A stretch of 64,000 nt of DNA from Schistocephalus solidus (GCA_017591395.1 WEDG01002126.1:186001-250000); one strand, 5' to 3'; numbered from the stretch's first letter, positions 46,740 through 63,925 are shown. Program-made: numbers and translations. Notes: a model not told the origin generated them from the letters alone.

Positions 46740-49700
46740 TCAGGAGATTGTTCACTGTCTGTATATTATTGTACAGCGGTATCCCAACACCGGGCGCGTA
46801 CTTGTACTTGGTATAGCTGCGATAAAGCCTAATTAAGCCAGCCTCGGTGATGTCACAGATTGCGCCTCTCCATGCGTAAAGATCCGCGGCAGCAGACCTG
46901 GACAGCTCAATCCATTCTCTTAGCCAACGACGGTGGCCGATTGCCGAAGGTCCAAGCACAACTTCCATATCTTGACGAACTGCGTCGAGCCAGGTTTGAG
47001 CTAAATCCCCCTGCGGCGCCTCCAGTTGGGTAGCGGTACCGGATCGAGGGCAGTAAGATGGGTGACGAAGAACGTGCCCAAACCACGTCAGTCGTCGTCT
47101 CTGAATGATTTGGGAGATCCTTACGAGGTTGACGCAGCGAGTGCGGTCTGTCTCCTTTGAGACGAGGTGGGTGTACTTTACTGCAGCGGTGATCAAATAC
47201 CTCCAGTTTGCACTTATCTTCCACACGCCCAACACAGCATTCACAGCCATAGAGAAGGACAGACCAGACGGATGCACAGTACACGCGAATCGTTGTGGTC
47301 ATAGAATTACCAGGTTGGGTCCATAGGCACTTTCTAAGACTCTAGAAAGCCTCATGAGCAGCATCGATTCCGGAAAAAATGTCATTCTTACTCTGTTCAT
47401 TCGGTAGAAACCTCGCCCGAGGTATTTCAAACGGTCAACTTCTTCAAGGTGATAGCCGTCAATCTCGAGAGGTGCCTTCTCCTGGGCAGGGATGCAGGTA
47501 AAAAAAATCTTAGTCTTTCCAGCGCTTATGGACAAGCCGATCTATTTAGCAACTGTATTCATCCACAACGCCATATATTGCAGATCACCAAACCTTGAAG
47601 CTATTCGGGCAATATCATTGGCGTAGTCGAGATGAGTCACTTGGCGTCCGGATGCAAGTCCAACACCGTCCTCTTCATGTCGGGCCTTCCCAAGAATCCG
47701 GTCGTTAGGGTAGTTGAAGAGAATAGGCGACAAGATAAAGCCAGCTCGAATATCTAACGGTTGTGAAAGGTTATTATAAACAAACAATCGCGCAGTGGTT
47801 GAGCCGGAGTAGGCCTTGACCGTTGAAATGGTTTTCGGTAGTATCCCATGTAATGCCATTATCCGTTATGAGGATTCTTGATGGACGGAATGGAACGCGG
47901 CATCAAAGTCAACAAAAAAGATGGCCGTCGGTTGCTGGTAACTATGGCGGAACTCGAGAATGCGTCTCAGTGTGAATATCTGGTCCGCACCTCCACGCCC
48001 AGCACGGAACCTGGCTTGGTTGGGCCTCGTCCTAGATTCACGCACAACCTGAAATCGCCTGAGAAGGACAATAGCGATGATCTTCACAGCAAAATCAATA
48101 AGACTTATGCCAAGATATCTCTCGCATCTGGTCTTATCTCCTTTCTTGTGGACAGGCACAAGGATACCTGAGCCCCAGTCATCAGGAACAACCGTGTCTC
48201 TCCACGCTTGTGCAATCCCTTCATGGAGCCAGGGCACTAGTATTTCGACACAAGACTTGGAGGTTTCAGCAGGTATACCGTCCTCTCCAGGTGCCTTGTT
48301 GTTACACGACTTTGTATGGTATCCGCGTATTCTCCTTCAGAAGGGGGCTCGCATAGGCAGATGGGAACGAGGGGGAAGGTGGGTTCGTTATCGAAGTTCA
48401 GAATGTTCTCGAGGTGCTCACTCTAGCGCTCTACCTTGGCCGAGTTGTCAAGAATAAAGCCGCCATTCACATCATGAAAAAAATAGCTCATTGTAGAGGG
48501 CTTACCACTAACTTGGAACATAATTTCGTAGAGTTTTAGACTTTCGGGCCTGCTCCATGGAGCTCGCTACTTAGGCTCAATATTTCCTCTGGTCTTCCCT
48601 ATCCGATTTTTCCGTCATTTTTTTGAGTTGGCGTAAGAAGCATCGTTTTGGGACCTGGCTCGAGCCGTCTGAGCAGCCAAATGCAGGGCTCTTCCACAAA
48701 TCCAGTAAATGCAGCGTCGCTGAGTATCTCCAAGTATTTTCTCCGCTGCCCCATAGTTTGATGTTTTCAGTGATGACCATTCACTACTGCCTTCTCTGTC
48801 TGCTCGGGTCTTAACACGGGACCGATTTTCTCTGCTCAGGGTCTCGACAGTGCTGAGTTGCCAGATTTTGATGACATCAAGGCGTCTAGCACGTGGCACT
48901 TGGGACGTGGATGAGAGGTGCACCTTGAAGCGTGAACAAACGACAACATGTTCAGACCTATGGGTGTTACGAGTCTTGGTTCTACACATCGATATGCTAT
49001 TGTGAACCCAGCTGCTAAACCTTGAACTGGCTAGGATGTAGTCGATCTGATTGGGACGCATGACCGTCGTTTGAATACCAGGTCAGCAATTGTTTGTTGC
49101 GGTGCTGGAAGTACGAGTTCGTGACAAAACAGTCGGTACTAATAAGCGACTTTCGGCAATCTCACAATTTTCACATCGAGAACCAATCCCCAAATGGCCA
49201 ATAACATGACTGTTTGTGGAGTCACCGCGTCCAAACCGGCCATTCTAGTCCCCGGCAACACAGGATCGCGGCGAAAGAGTCTTTCAAATAAATATCGCAG
49301 CTGCGAGTAAAACGATTCTTCATCACGTTGTTCGGCAGCGATAGAGACGTTTTAGAAGTGACCCTTCAGTCAAACGTTGTCCATCCGTTCATTGACGGGT
49401 TGCCAAGCAATCAGAGCACGGTTCGCTTGTTGCGAGAGGGTGATCTCCACACCATGTATACCAGAGGAATCGCGAGGGCCACTGTGGTACAGGAGTGAAA
49501 TATGCTTTGGCTCCGGGAATCTTTATTTCCAGAGTGCCTGGGTCAGGGATTCGACTTCCGACAGGCAGCAGGCATCTGCGTTGTACCGATAAAGGGTGCG
49601 CGCTTCAGACTTTGGGTGGCAGGGTCCAGCAACGTTCGTACATTACAGCATCCAATACCAAAGCTTCGATTCCGATTGAGTACTTCAGCTCGCATACTAT

Positions 49701-49820
49701 GCGCCCGCACCACTGGACTAGGGTTGCGGAGCGCGTTGGTTCCCGCGGAAGTTTATTGAGCCTGTTGATCGACTGCGGATGGGGGAACCAATCATTTCGC
49801 AGGTTTACGGTCCCCATGTT
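46740..49820 (-). mobile_element. RTE-like non-LTR retrotransposon, nearly full length, inactivated
   Basis: Read on the minus strand. Degenerate endonuclease occupies 49800-48900, ending in the RPNQIDYILASSRFSSWVH block and a SEHVVV segment in place of SDHxxV. The linker has NNKAPGEDGIPAE. Reverse transcriptase covers 48237-47300: WRDTVVPDDWGSGILVPVHKKGDKTRCERYLGIS, RTRPNQARFRAGRGGADQIF, YQQPTAIFFVDFDAAFHSV, and the palm motif as LDYANDIA instead of a YADD/FADD form. The C-terminal domain is 47280-46800 (RRRLTWFGHVLRHPS, TWLDAVRQDMEVVLGPS). In-frame stops interrupt it near 47870 and 47542, and compensating frameshifts lie near 47400 and 47280. The protein order and about 3.1 kb length fit a complete element that has decayed lightly. 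Confidence 0.88.
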
Positions 49821-50024
49821 ATAGTAACCTCATCGGGCTTTGCGGCTTTTGGCATGCCAGACCGCCCATCGCAACCTGGTATCACTGTCGCTGCTGGTCT
49901 GCGACTGTTTATTCGCCAAACCCGCGAGTCTGCTTATTTCACAGCTAACCTTAAGTGAAAGTCGTTCCACTATCCGGCGCCTATGGACACGCCGAGTAGC
50001 CAGTAGCTAGGCTAACGGGCAACC

Positions 50025-50275
50025 AATCGTCCCCGATGTTCGCACTGAGGCGCATTCTGAAATTCTGTAATGGCTACCAGCAACCGACTGCCGTCTACTT
50101 TGTTTACTTCGCCACTTCATTCGATTCCTTCCATCACAAGTCCCTATGGCGACTAATGGAAGTAGATGGTGTGCCAACCAAAACCATTGTCATGATCAAG
50201 GCCTATTATCGGTCCTCGTCGGTAGCGATATCTCCAAACCGTTCAATATCCGATCTGGTGTTCGACAAGGGCACC
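50025..50275 (+). pseudogene. RTE-like reverse transcriptase fragment, plus strand
   Basis: The plus strand reads FALRRILKFCNGYQQPTAVYFVYFATSFDSFHHKSLWRLMEVDGVPTKT and then, after a frameshift, DISKPFNIRSGVRQG ending near 50270. It corresponds to the segment at 47990-47740 of the neighbouring minus element, but in opposite orientation. It is less damaged at SLWRLM, where the minus copy has a stop. The SINE array begins directly after VRQG. Confidence 0.82.
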
Positions 50276-52240
50276 ATCATTCCAAACCACAGGCTTGGGA
50301 ATGGCTGGCTGATAACGGCTAATAAGCCAGAAATGGTCATTCCATTCTCCCTTGGCTTTGTCGGTAATATCATTCTCCCTATATTCCAAGCCGCTCTGTG
50401 GCTGCAAGCGGGGCTCTAGAGTGCGCCCCAAGGCACAACAGCACGTGTGACTCCTGTAACCGTTTGGTGATAGCCCAAATACTATTGTTAATTTTTCCGA
50501 TCGAAACTGGCAAGACAACAAGGTCGTGTTGCAGTGGGTAGAGAGTTGGACTTCTGACTAACAGGTCGCGGGTTTGAGCCTCGGGCACCCCAGCGCCTAG
50601 GTTTGGGTATTGCTGGCTGATGACGGCGAATATGCCAGAAGTGACCATTCCAGTCTCCCTTGTGTTTCGCTGTGATATCATTCGGCCTATACCACTAGCC
50701 GCTCTGTGGCTGCTGGCTAAGCTCTAGTGTGAGACCCAAGGCCCAAAGGGACGAGAATGTCCTGTAACCGATCGGTGAGTGCCCAATTACCATTTTTAAT
50801 CTTTCCGATCGAAACCATCATAACATCGAGCACGTCATGCAGTGGGTAGAGATTTGTACTTTTTCACAACAGGTCGCAAGTCCGACCTTGGGGCGCCGCA
50901 GCGCCTAGGGTATGGTTTGGCTGACTTATGACGGCTAATAAGCAAAAATTTCCATTCCAGTTTACCTTGTTTTTGTAGGTAATATCATTCCGCCAATATT
51001 AAATGTCGGTTCGTGGCTACTGGCGGTGCTCTAGACTGAGCCCAATGACACAGCGGTACGAGTGAGTCCTGTAACCAATCGGTTAGCGCCCAACTACTGG
51101 TAAAAATATTCCCGTTTCGAAACCGGCAAGACAAACGAGATCGTGGCACAGTGGGTAGAGATTTTTACTTCCGGCCATCAGGTCGTGAGTTTGAATCTTG
51201 GAAGCCGCTGAGCCTGGGACTGTGTATGGCTGGCTGAAGATGGCTCTTATACCAGAAATGGCCATTCCAGTCTCCCTTGTCTCCGTCAGTACTATCATTC
51301 TGCCTATATAACTAGCCGCTCTGTGACTGCTGGCGGGGCACTTGAGTGTGCACCAATGCACAGCGCCACGAGTAAGTCCTGTAACCGATCGGTGAGTGCC
51401 CAAATACCATTGTTAATATTCCCGATCGAAACCGCCAAGATAACGAGCTCATACCACAGTGGGTATTGCTGTGAACTTCTGCCTAACTGGTCACGAGTTC
51501 AAGCCTCGGGTGCCATAGCACCTGGGGTTGGGTATGGCTGGCTGATGACGGCTAATAAACCAGAAATTTCCATTGCAGACTCCCTTGTATTTGTCGGTAA
51601 TGTTATTCTGCCTATATAACTAGCCACTCTGCGGCTGCTGCCGGGGCACTAAAGTGATCTTCAAGGCACGACGGGATGAGTGAGTCCTGTACCCGATCAG
51701 TGAGTGCCCTACTACCATTGTAAATAATCCCGATCGAAACAGGGAAGACAACGAGCTCGTGGCGCAGATGGTAGAGCTGTGGACTTCTATTCCCACAGAT
51801 CATCAGTTCAAGCTATAGGCGCCACAGAGCATGGAGTTGGGTGTGGATGACTGATGACGTTTAGTAAGCCAGAATTGGCCATTCCAGTTTTACTTTTCTT
51901 TGTCAGTAATATCATTTTGCCTATATCACTAGCCACTCTGCGGCTGCTTGTGGGGATCTAGCGTGAGACCCTAGGCACAACGGGACGAGTGAGTCCTGTA
52001 ACCGATCGGCGAGCACCCAACTAACATTGTTAATATTCCCTATCGAAACCTGCAAGACAACGTGCTCCTGACGCAGTTGGTAGAGCTTTGGACTTCTGCC
52101 CAACAGGTTGCGAGTTTGATCGTTGGTTGCCGCAGTGCCTAGGGTGGTGTATGACTGGCTGATGACGGCTATTAAGCAAGAAATGGCCCTTTCAATCTCC
52201 CTTCTTTTCATCGTTTATATCATTCTGTATTAATATTAAC
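50275..52240 (+). repeat. Tandem array of tRNA-derived hammerhead SINE, about 308-bp period
   Basis: Seven bodies and six tRNA-like heads stand head to tail. Ribozyme core positions: CTGATAA 50309, CTGATGA 50617, disrupted near 50921, CTGAAGA 51234, CTGATGA 51542, 51851 and 52159. Spacings are 308, two times about 308, 308, 309 and 308. Heads lie near 50527, 50831, 51141, 51446, 51754 and 52062, each with an A-box-like (TGGCGCAGATGG) and B-box-like (GAGTTCAAGC) segment. Units differ at many positions, so the array is not recent. Each unit consists of head, ribozyme and a spacer with GGCACAACGGGACGAG and CGATCGGTGAG. The array interrupts an RTE fragment on its left and ends in (TA)n on its right. 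Confidence 0.93.
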
Positions 52241-52242
52241 CG

Positions 52243-52244
<2 letters not shown>

Positions 52245-52290
<46 letters not shown>
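52245..52290. repeat. (TA)n microsatellite
   Basis: About 23 units between the plus-strand SINE array and the 3' end of a minus-strand SINE copy. Confidence 0.97.
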
Positions 52291-52295
<5 letters not shown>

Positions 52296-52735
52296 GATAT
52301 TGTGTGGCTCACCGATCTGCTTTAGGAACATTTATGTTCCATTGTGCCCTGGAGCTCAGACTAGAACCCTCGCAGGCGGTCGCATAGCGACGTGGAGCAC
52401 ATGTTGATATGGTGGAACCGACAAAGACAAGGAAAACTGGAATGGCCATTTCTGGCTTATAAGCCGTCATCAGCCAGTCATACCCAATCCCAAGTGTTGC
52501 ACACCTGGGATTTAAACCCGCGACCTTTGGTAATCGAGTCGAACGCTCTACCATTGAGCCACGGGCTCGTTGTTTTGTCAGTTGCGATCAGGAATATGAT
52601 GATAGTGTGTGGCTTACCGATCTGCTTAATGAACATGCATGTTCCGTTGTGCCTTGGAGCTCAGACTAGAGCCTTTGCAGGCGGTCGCATATTGACGTGT
52701 AGCGTATGTTGATAAGGTGAAACCAGACATCATAT
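52291..52735 (-). mobile_element. tRNA-derived hammerhead SINE, about 1.5 units, minus strand
   Basis: The minus strand contains a complete unit: head with B box GCGGGTTTAAATCC near 52508-52521, A box with GTGGCTCAATGG near 52550-52565, ribozyme 52434-52481, and a spacer ending at the (TA)n tract. A second spacer lies upstream (52575-52735). It is a distinct subfamily from the 50.3-52.2 kb array: the spacer has GCTATGCGACCGCCTGCGAG and GGAACATNNATGTTCC. Confidence 0.85.
52434..52481 (-). ncRNA. Hammerhead ribozyme-like motif in SINE, minus strand
   Basis: Core CUGAUGA (52473-52467). Stem II is GGCU/AGCC with UAUA loop. GAAA is present, stem III is AUGGCCAU, and stem I is GACUGG/CCAGUU. C opposite A closes stem II. 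Confidence 0.6.
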
Positions 52736-52918
52736 TCCCGATCGCAACCGACAAAACAACGAGCCCGTGACTCAATGGTAGAGCGCTCGACTCAATTACC
52801 AAAGGTCGCGGGTTCAAATCCAAGGTGTGCCCCTCTTTGGATTGGGTATTACTGGCTGATGACGGCTTATAAGCCAGAAATGGGCATTCTAGTCTCCCTT
52901 GTCTTTGTCAGTTCCACC
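52736..52918 (+). mobile_element. tRNA-derived hammerhead SINE, single unit, plus strand
   Basis: The head is at about 52762-52830. Its A box contains GACTCAATGGTAGAGC, and its B box GGTTCAAATCC is a perfect Pol III B-box match. The ribozyme is at 52850-52897. It ends at GTCAGTTCCACC, about 30 bases after the predicted cleavage site. It sits in inverted orientation to the copy on its left and truncates the LINE to its right. Confidence 0.88.
52850..52897 (+). ncRNA. Hammerhead ribozyme-like motif in SINE, plus strand
   Basis: Core CUGAUGA 52856-52862. Stem II is GGCU/AGCC, then GAAA, then AUGGGCAU (two-pair stem III) and a predicted cut after U 52889. Stem I is weakened (ACUGG against CUAGU). 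Confidence 0.55.
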
Positions 52919-54700
52919 TTTAGTCCCTGAGATCGCCTCTGTGGTTGTCATAGTGTTCGTGTTTGCCTTTATGCTCCAGTAGGTGGACGATAATTGTGCC
53001 CCTGACATCTTCCAGTACATTTCCTTCGTCACCTTTCCCATCAGCCAAACTATCACTGTCTATGTGGACTTCAGCCTGGATTGCGCAGACTGCTGGTGCT
53101 TTCCCACTGGCGACCTGTTGTAGCACTTTTATGACCTTTGGTCATTTTTGTATCAACCTGGGAAGTCTGATGATGGTGCTGTCGGAGGTTGTGGATGGCT
53201 GGCTCAGTCCAACACCTCAGAATCTGTGACTGCACCGTGGAGTTGTTTTTCCATCTGGATTCAACAGCGGCGCAGTTCCGTCGATGCGAGGATCGTTGAC
53301 CACATTGATGGAGGTTGAAAATTTATTCACCTCAGTGCGACTCGGGTGGCTTGCTTGCGTTGTTCCAGCTGCCATCCATGGCGGCAGAAACTCCATTTGT
53401 GCGTGTCGGTCCCGCTGTTGGCGTACACCGTCTATTGCTTGCTCTTCTCCGACAGCAGGTTGCAGATTTCTTCGTCATTTTCATCAAACAAGTCTTAATT
53501 TTGGCAACGTGCATATGAAGGATGTCCTGGGCAGCTGAGTGGGTGACCTTTCATAATTCACATCAGTGTGTCTTCATGCTGGTGCGATCCTTCGGGGCCG
53601 GCAGTTCTTCTAGGCGGTAGGTAAATTGATTACTGAAATCTAAACCTTGAGGAAAAGCATTCAACAGAGTAGCGTTTGACGTACCTGGTGATCGCTTAAC
53701 TGGTGATTGCCTGAAGGCTAGACGCGCAGCCACCTCCTGAAGAGGATAAAAGGGTGTCAGTACGTCCTGCCCATCTCACCGTTGAAAGAGAACATAGTCC
53801 AGAAGATGCCAGTGCCACGATCGGGGGTTCATCCACTTTGTCTTCTCCCGCGTCGAAAGGTGTTAGTCAGGAGTATGCTATTTTCTGCACAAGTTCGCAG
53901 AAGAACAAGGCCGTTGTAATTGCAGCCCAGCACTCCCCCCTGTTAACGCAGTCCCTCCTGGCGTGGACAGTGAAGTCGTGGAGAACCACGAGCGTCTCGG
54001 CCTTCGGCAAAGTTACCCGCAGGGCATGCAGGTCCTCGTAGAATTTGGTCTTCTCCCCGTTTGAACTAGTTGACGGGGAAGAAGTAGGCGCTAAAAGTGG
54101 GGCGAATTTGGCTTCCTCAAGAGAACGGCGCAGGACCATCTGTCGGTCGTTACTTCCCCGCGGCAGACAAGGCAGCCGTCCAAAGATGTCAGGCGGCAAA
54201 GGCGACGCCAGCGTCGCATCGCTCTTCCTTTGGGTGCCCTCCTCCAGTTGACTCTTTGCAGGGAACCAGGTCTTGCTAAAATCTGCGATGTCTATCCTTT
54301 AGCACGCCATATCTCGATCAATCGATGCTGTACTCATTTAAGGTCGGTGGCCCAATGGGTTGTCTAAAAGAAACCGAAAATTCTACACAGCCGTGGAGAA
54401 CAGTCACTTTAGCAGCCAGTGAGGTGCGACGGAGGATGGGGACAGGTGTGTTCTCGTTTTCTGCTTCGGTCGCATTTTGCACCTGCACGAGCCATGTTCA
54501 GCTGGTAGACGGTGTGATTTCCCCGCATTTTTATCGGGGCACTTTTTCTGGCCCTTTTAACGGGGAAAGGCGAGCCTAGTATTTCCCCTCCATAGGGCCA
54601 CTTAGGCATTCCAGGCAACCACCGAATTCCACCATGTGTCATGTTTATGGTTAAGGGGAAGACAACTCGAAGTAGCCTAGGTCGGCTACGGGATTGCATC
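52919..54700 (-). mobile_element. Non-LTR LINE (APE-type endonuclease), truncated and decayed
   Basis: On the minus strand 54310-53860 encodes endonuclease text: DIADFS (for DIAALSETR), QLEEG, PPDIFGRLPCLPRGSNDRQMVLR, KFYEDLHALRVTLPKAETLVVLHDF. Next come ALAVLGRARRQHQDWFDDNDEEI-like text (53550-53400; here LFDENDEEICNLLSEKSK), VASGKAPAVCAIQAEVHIDSD (about 53120-53050; for SSGKAPGSDAIPAEI), and GTIIVHLLEHKGKHEHYDNHRGD (52990-52930). The reading then stops at the plus-strand SINE at 52918, so the catalytic reverse-transcriptase motif is missing. 54310-54700 holds probable 5' untranslated sequence. Confidence 0.85.
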
Positions 54701-55585
54701 TTGCCCTCAATTTGTAGGTGGAGGGGGAATTAAGGATGGAATCTTGGACAGAATTGTCAGGTGTGAGGACACTGGATACCCTCATCGGGTTTAGCACGCC
54801 GGTCGAAGCGGTTACCGGTTTGTGGCCTCCAGGCACAGTCAAGCTCCCTAGGCCCATAACCAAGAGTTGCGTGTCAGTCGCAGAACCAACAGTTGCACGG
54901 AATACACGGGATGACCTGTCGCTCCTACATACTGTACCCTCTAAATGGACACACTTTCCCTAACTAGACGGGAGTTCCCGTTACACTATGTGTTACCGCT
55001 AACTGCTCAAGGAAGTCGTTCAACAATGCACCCACCTTATGAAACTTATCCTTTGAACTCGGCAACATATACCGGACGTTCAGTCACGGTCAGCCCGGAG
55101 TTCTGCCTAGAGTTGGGTTCCGTACTTTAACATCTAGTAAATCCTTTCCGTGACTTGCCACATTTAGATGGTAACCGCCTCCACAGTGTTTACTTCAAGC
55201 AATAGTTAATTTTACCACAACTGAGCTTTCTGAGACCCTGTAATGGTTGAAGGTTTGTGGTTGAGGAGTGGTAGACTTGCTCTTACAATGCATTGAGCAG
55301 GCTAAGGTTGGGTCAGGTTAGCCTTTCAGATAAAGAGATGCTAATCTATCTCAACTTTGATGGCAAGTGCAAAAATCTGTCTATTACATAGACTATGAAA
55401 CCCCCGTCATTGTTAGTTGCACAAAATGGATCCCAGGATTGATTCTCAACTTTTCCAGGGTAACCCAAACACTTCTACATAACCACTCTCAACTTTCATG
55501 TGCTGCTTGAACCAATGAATCCAACGACTAAATTAACATCAACCCCAGGAACAAAGGGATAAACATGTCCCATAGCACACATGGT
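54700..55585. other. Intergenic stretch, nothing recognised
   Basis: Short overlapping open frames on both strands (60-80 codons) without motifs; part may still belong to the LINE 5' region. Confidence 0.35.
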
Positions 55586-55940
55586 TTCTGCACACTTCCA
55601 ACCTACGCTATCATTTCCCGTCGCAAGCGAGAGGATAACGGGCCCCTGACTCACTGGCAGAACGTCAAACTTTATAACGCTCGATGAACAAAGAATGTGG
55701 GTTTGAAGCTCAAGTCCCACAAACTGAGTTTTGATAGGGTGGGCTGACAACGATAAATAAGACAGAAATGACCATTCCCCGTCTCCCTTGTCTTTGTTGG
55801 TAGACCTTTTAGCATATATTTCTGGTAATTTTGCGACTTTTCCCAAGGGCCCTACAATGAACTGCACGGTAAGACGGGAGCAGCAGGTTCCGTAACTCGA
55901 CTGGTGAATGCACTTCCAGTACAGATCACTCTGTGTTATC
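55585..55940 (+). mobile_element. tRNA-derived hammerhead SINE, one old full unit
   Basis: The head has CCTGACTCACTGGCAGA (A-box-like, near 55634-55655). The ribozyme region near 55735-55790 has a broken core (CTGACAACGA) but retains AGAAATGACCATTCC. The spacer continues to about 55935. It lies about 0.8 kb upstream of the UGP2 start codon. Confidence 0.65.
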
Positions 55941-56760
55941 AAATCCGGCAGTTCACGGAGTACCACATTTAGTAATTCATGGGTCTTAAACAAACGTCAA
56001 TGCAGTTTCTCTGACTAACGGAAAGAACTGGTAGTCAAAGGAGTCATATTCGTGTGGTTATAGCGGTGGCTGAAAAAAAGCAGTTCCAGAGACAGTGATG
56101 AACTGATTTATTTTTGAGGGCTTTAGGCAACCTCTGGACAGATTTCTAAGAACTTTCGATGGAGTCTTTATTGTACCAGTGCTGGTGACGAATCCAGAAA
56201 ATATGATTTCATCTACCGTCGACTAAGTTTTTTCCTTTATCTGACCCTGAAACTTTGAATTCACGAAAAGTTGGCCACTGCTTTGGCGAATTACTTTGGA
56301 TTCAGGCAGTTAAGCCACTATTTTTTTATTTATATCTGCCTTGTATGTGAGCGAGAATTGAGAAATGAAATTGAAGTTCTGTTAGTTAGAGAAAATTCCA
56401 GTTTTCGAGCAAGCTGTTTCAGTCCAATTCATTTTAAGTGGACTACGTCGGCAATTATCCCTCCAGTATGCCGGTCTCCATGTTTGAAGGTCATATTGCC
56501 AAGTGCTAAATACCTCTCGCAGTAGCAGTTACTCAGATGCTTAAAAATGTATTCGGGCGAAATGAACCTCTCCTATTTGGTATAGTGTTTCGCTTGCTGT
56601 TGTTAGGCCCGGTGAGGGTAAACGCCCCTCACTCTCAACCGTTTCAGCACACGTGCGTGCGTGTGTTGATGCGACCTCCACAGTCCAGTGTACGTGCCGT
56701 TCAAATTTATGTCATGACCTCTGTCGATCGATAATCAGACAGCACGTTTACGCCAAAGAA

Positions 56761-63206
<6,446 letters not shown>

Positions 63207-63779
63207 GTAACTTGTATAGGTGGCTCTGATTTGTTGCGTCCCTGCCGTTGCCGGGCCGCTAATTGCTCCTCTCGTCAGCGCCTGTAGCTCCAGGCACGGT
63301 CACGGTTGTCACGACACCTTGTTAGGCCGTGACTCAACAGATAGCTGTTGCATGGGCGGTTCAGTGGTGGACACTTTTTTATAGTATGTGAATTTTAAAG
63401 TGCATATTTCCATCCAACCCCAGGATCCAGCAGTCTACAGATCCCAGATTTTGGTGTACGGTCAGTGGAACCATGATGAGTAAGATTCGCTCGGCTCCAT
63501 GGTCTGTGACCCTTTTCTAGGTGATCAGTTTGTCAGACCGGTTCCCAGTCATGCCTGCCACTTTTCATCAGAGGCAGGCGACCACTTCACTGCCCGGGGT
63601 AGTCGACAGCAAGGCTGACAGGCTGTTCGATGTCACTTCCTTGGAACTGGGAAAACTCGTCAGCACTTGACCTAGTTACATGAAAAACCGGTAAGGATGA
63701 CTGGTATGGCCGCCTAAACAGGGCAGGGGAATAGAAAAGCCTCTCCTACGTAAATAAATGTCAGGAAGGCTAACTTTTT

Positions 63780-63925
63780 TCCCCTTTCTTAACACTAACA
63801 CTAACCCTAACATAAAACCTACTGTACCCTTAATCGGAACCCTATAGTTGGCAAGAGCCCAAACTTTAACCTTTAACATAATCCTGGTTCTAACCCCGAA
63901 ATTTGACCTTAAACCTAAACGGCCA
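63780..63925 (+). repeat. Degenerate telomere-like tract
   Basis: CTAACACTAACCCTAAC followed by CCCTTAATC, CCTTTAACA and TCTAACCCCG-like units at the right edge of the window, inside the UGP2 gene. Confidence 0.6.

Noticed and set aside
50275..52240. CRISPR-like array
   Set aside because: The period is 308 bases with no short repeat-spacer pattern, in a eukaryotic genome.
50527..52830. Functional tRNA genes
   Set aside because: Heads have A/B boxes but no cloverleaf with a proper acceptor stem, and they are followed by the conserved SINE body.
56653..56760. Upstream in-frame Met for UGP2
   Set aside because: The added 36 residues are unlike the family N-terminus, and the Met at 56761 has a better context.
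63780..63925. Chromosome end (true telomere)
   Set aside because: Units are degenerate and the UGP2 gene must continue past the edge.
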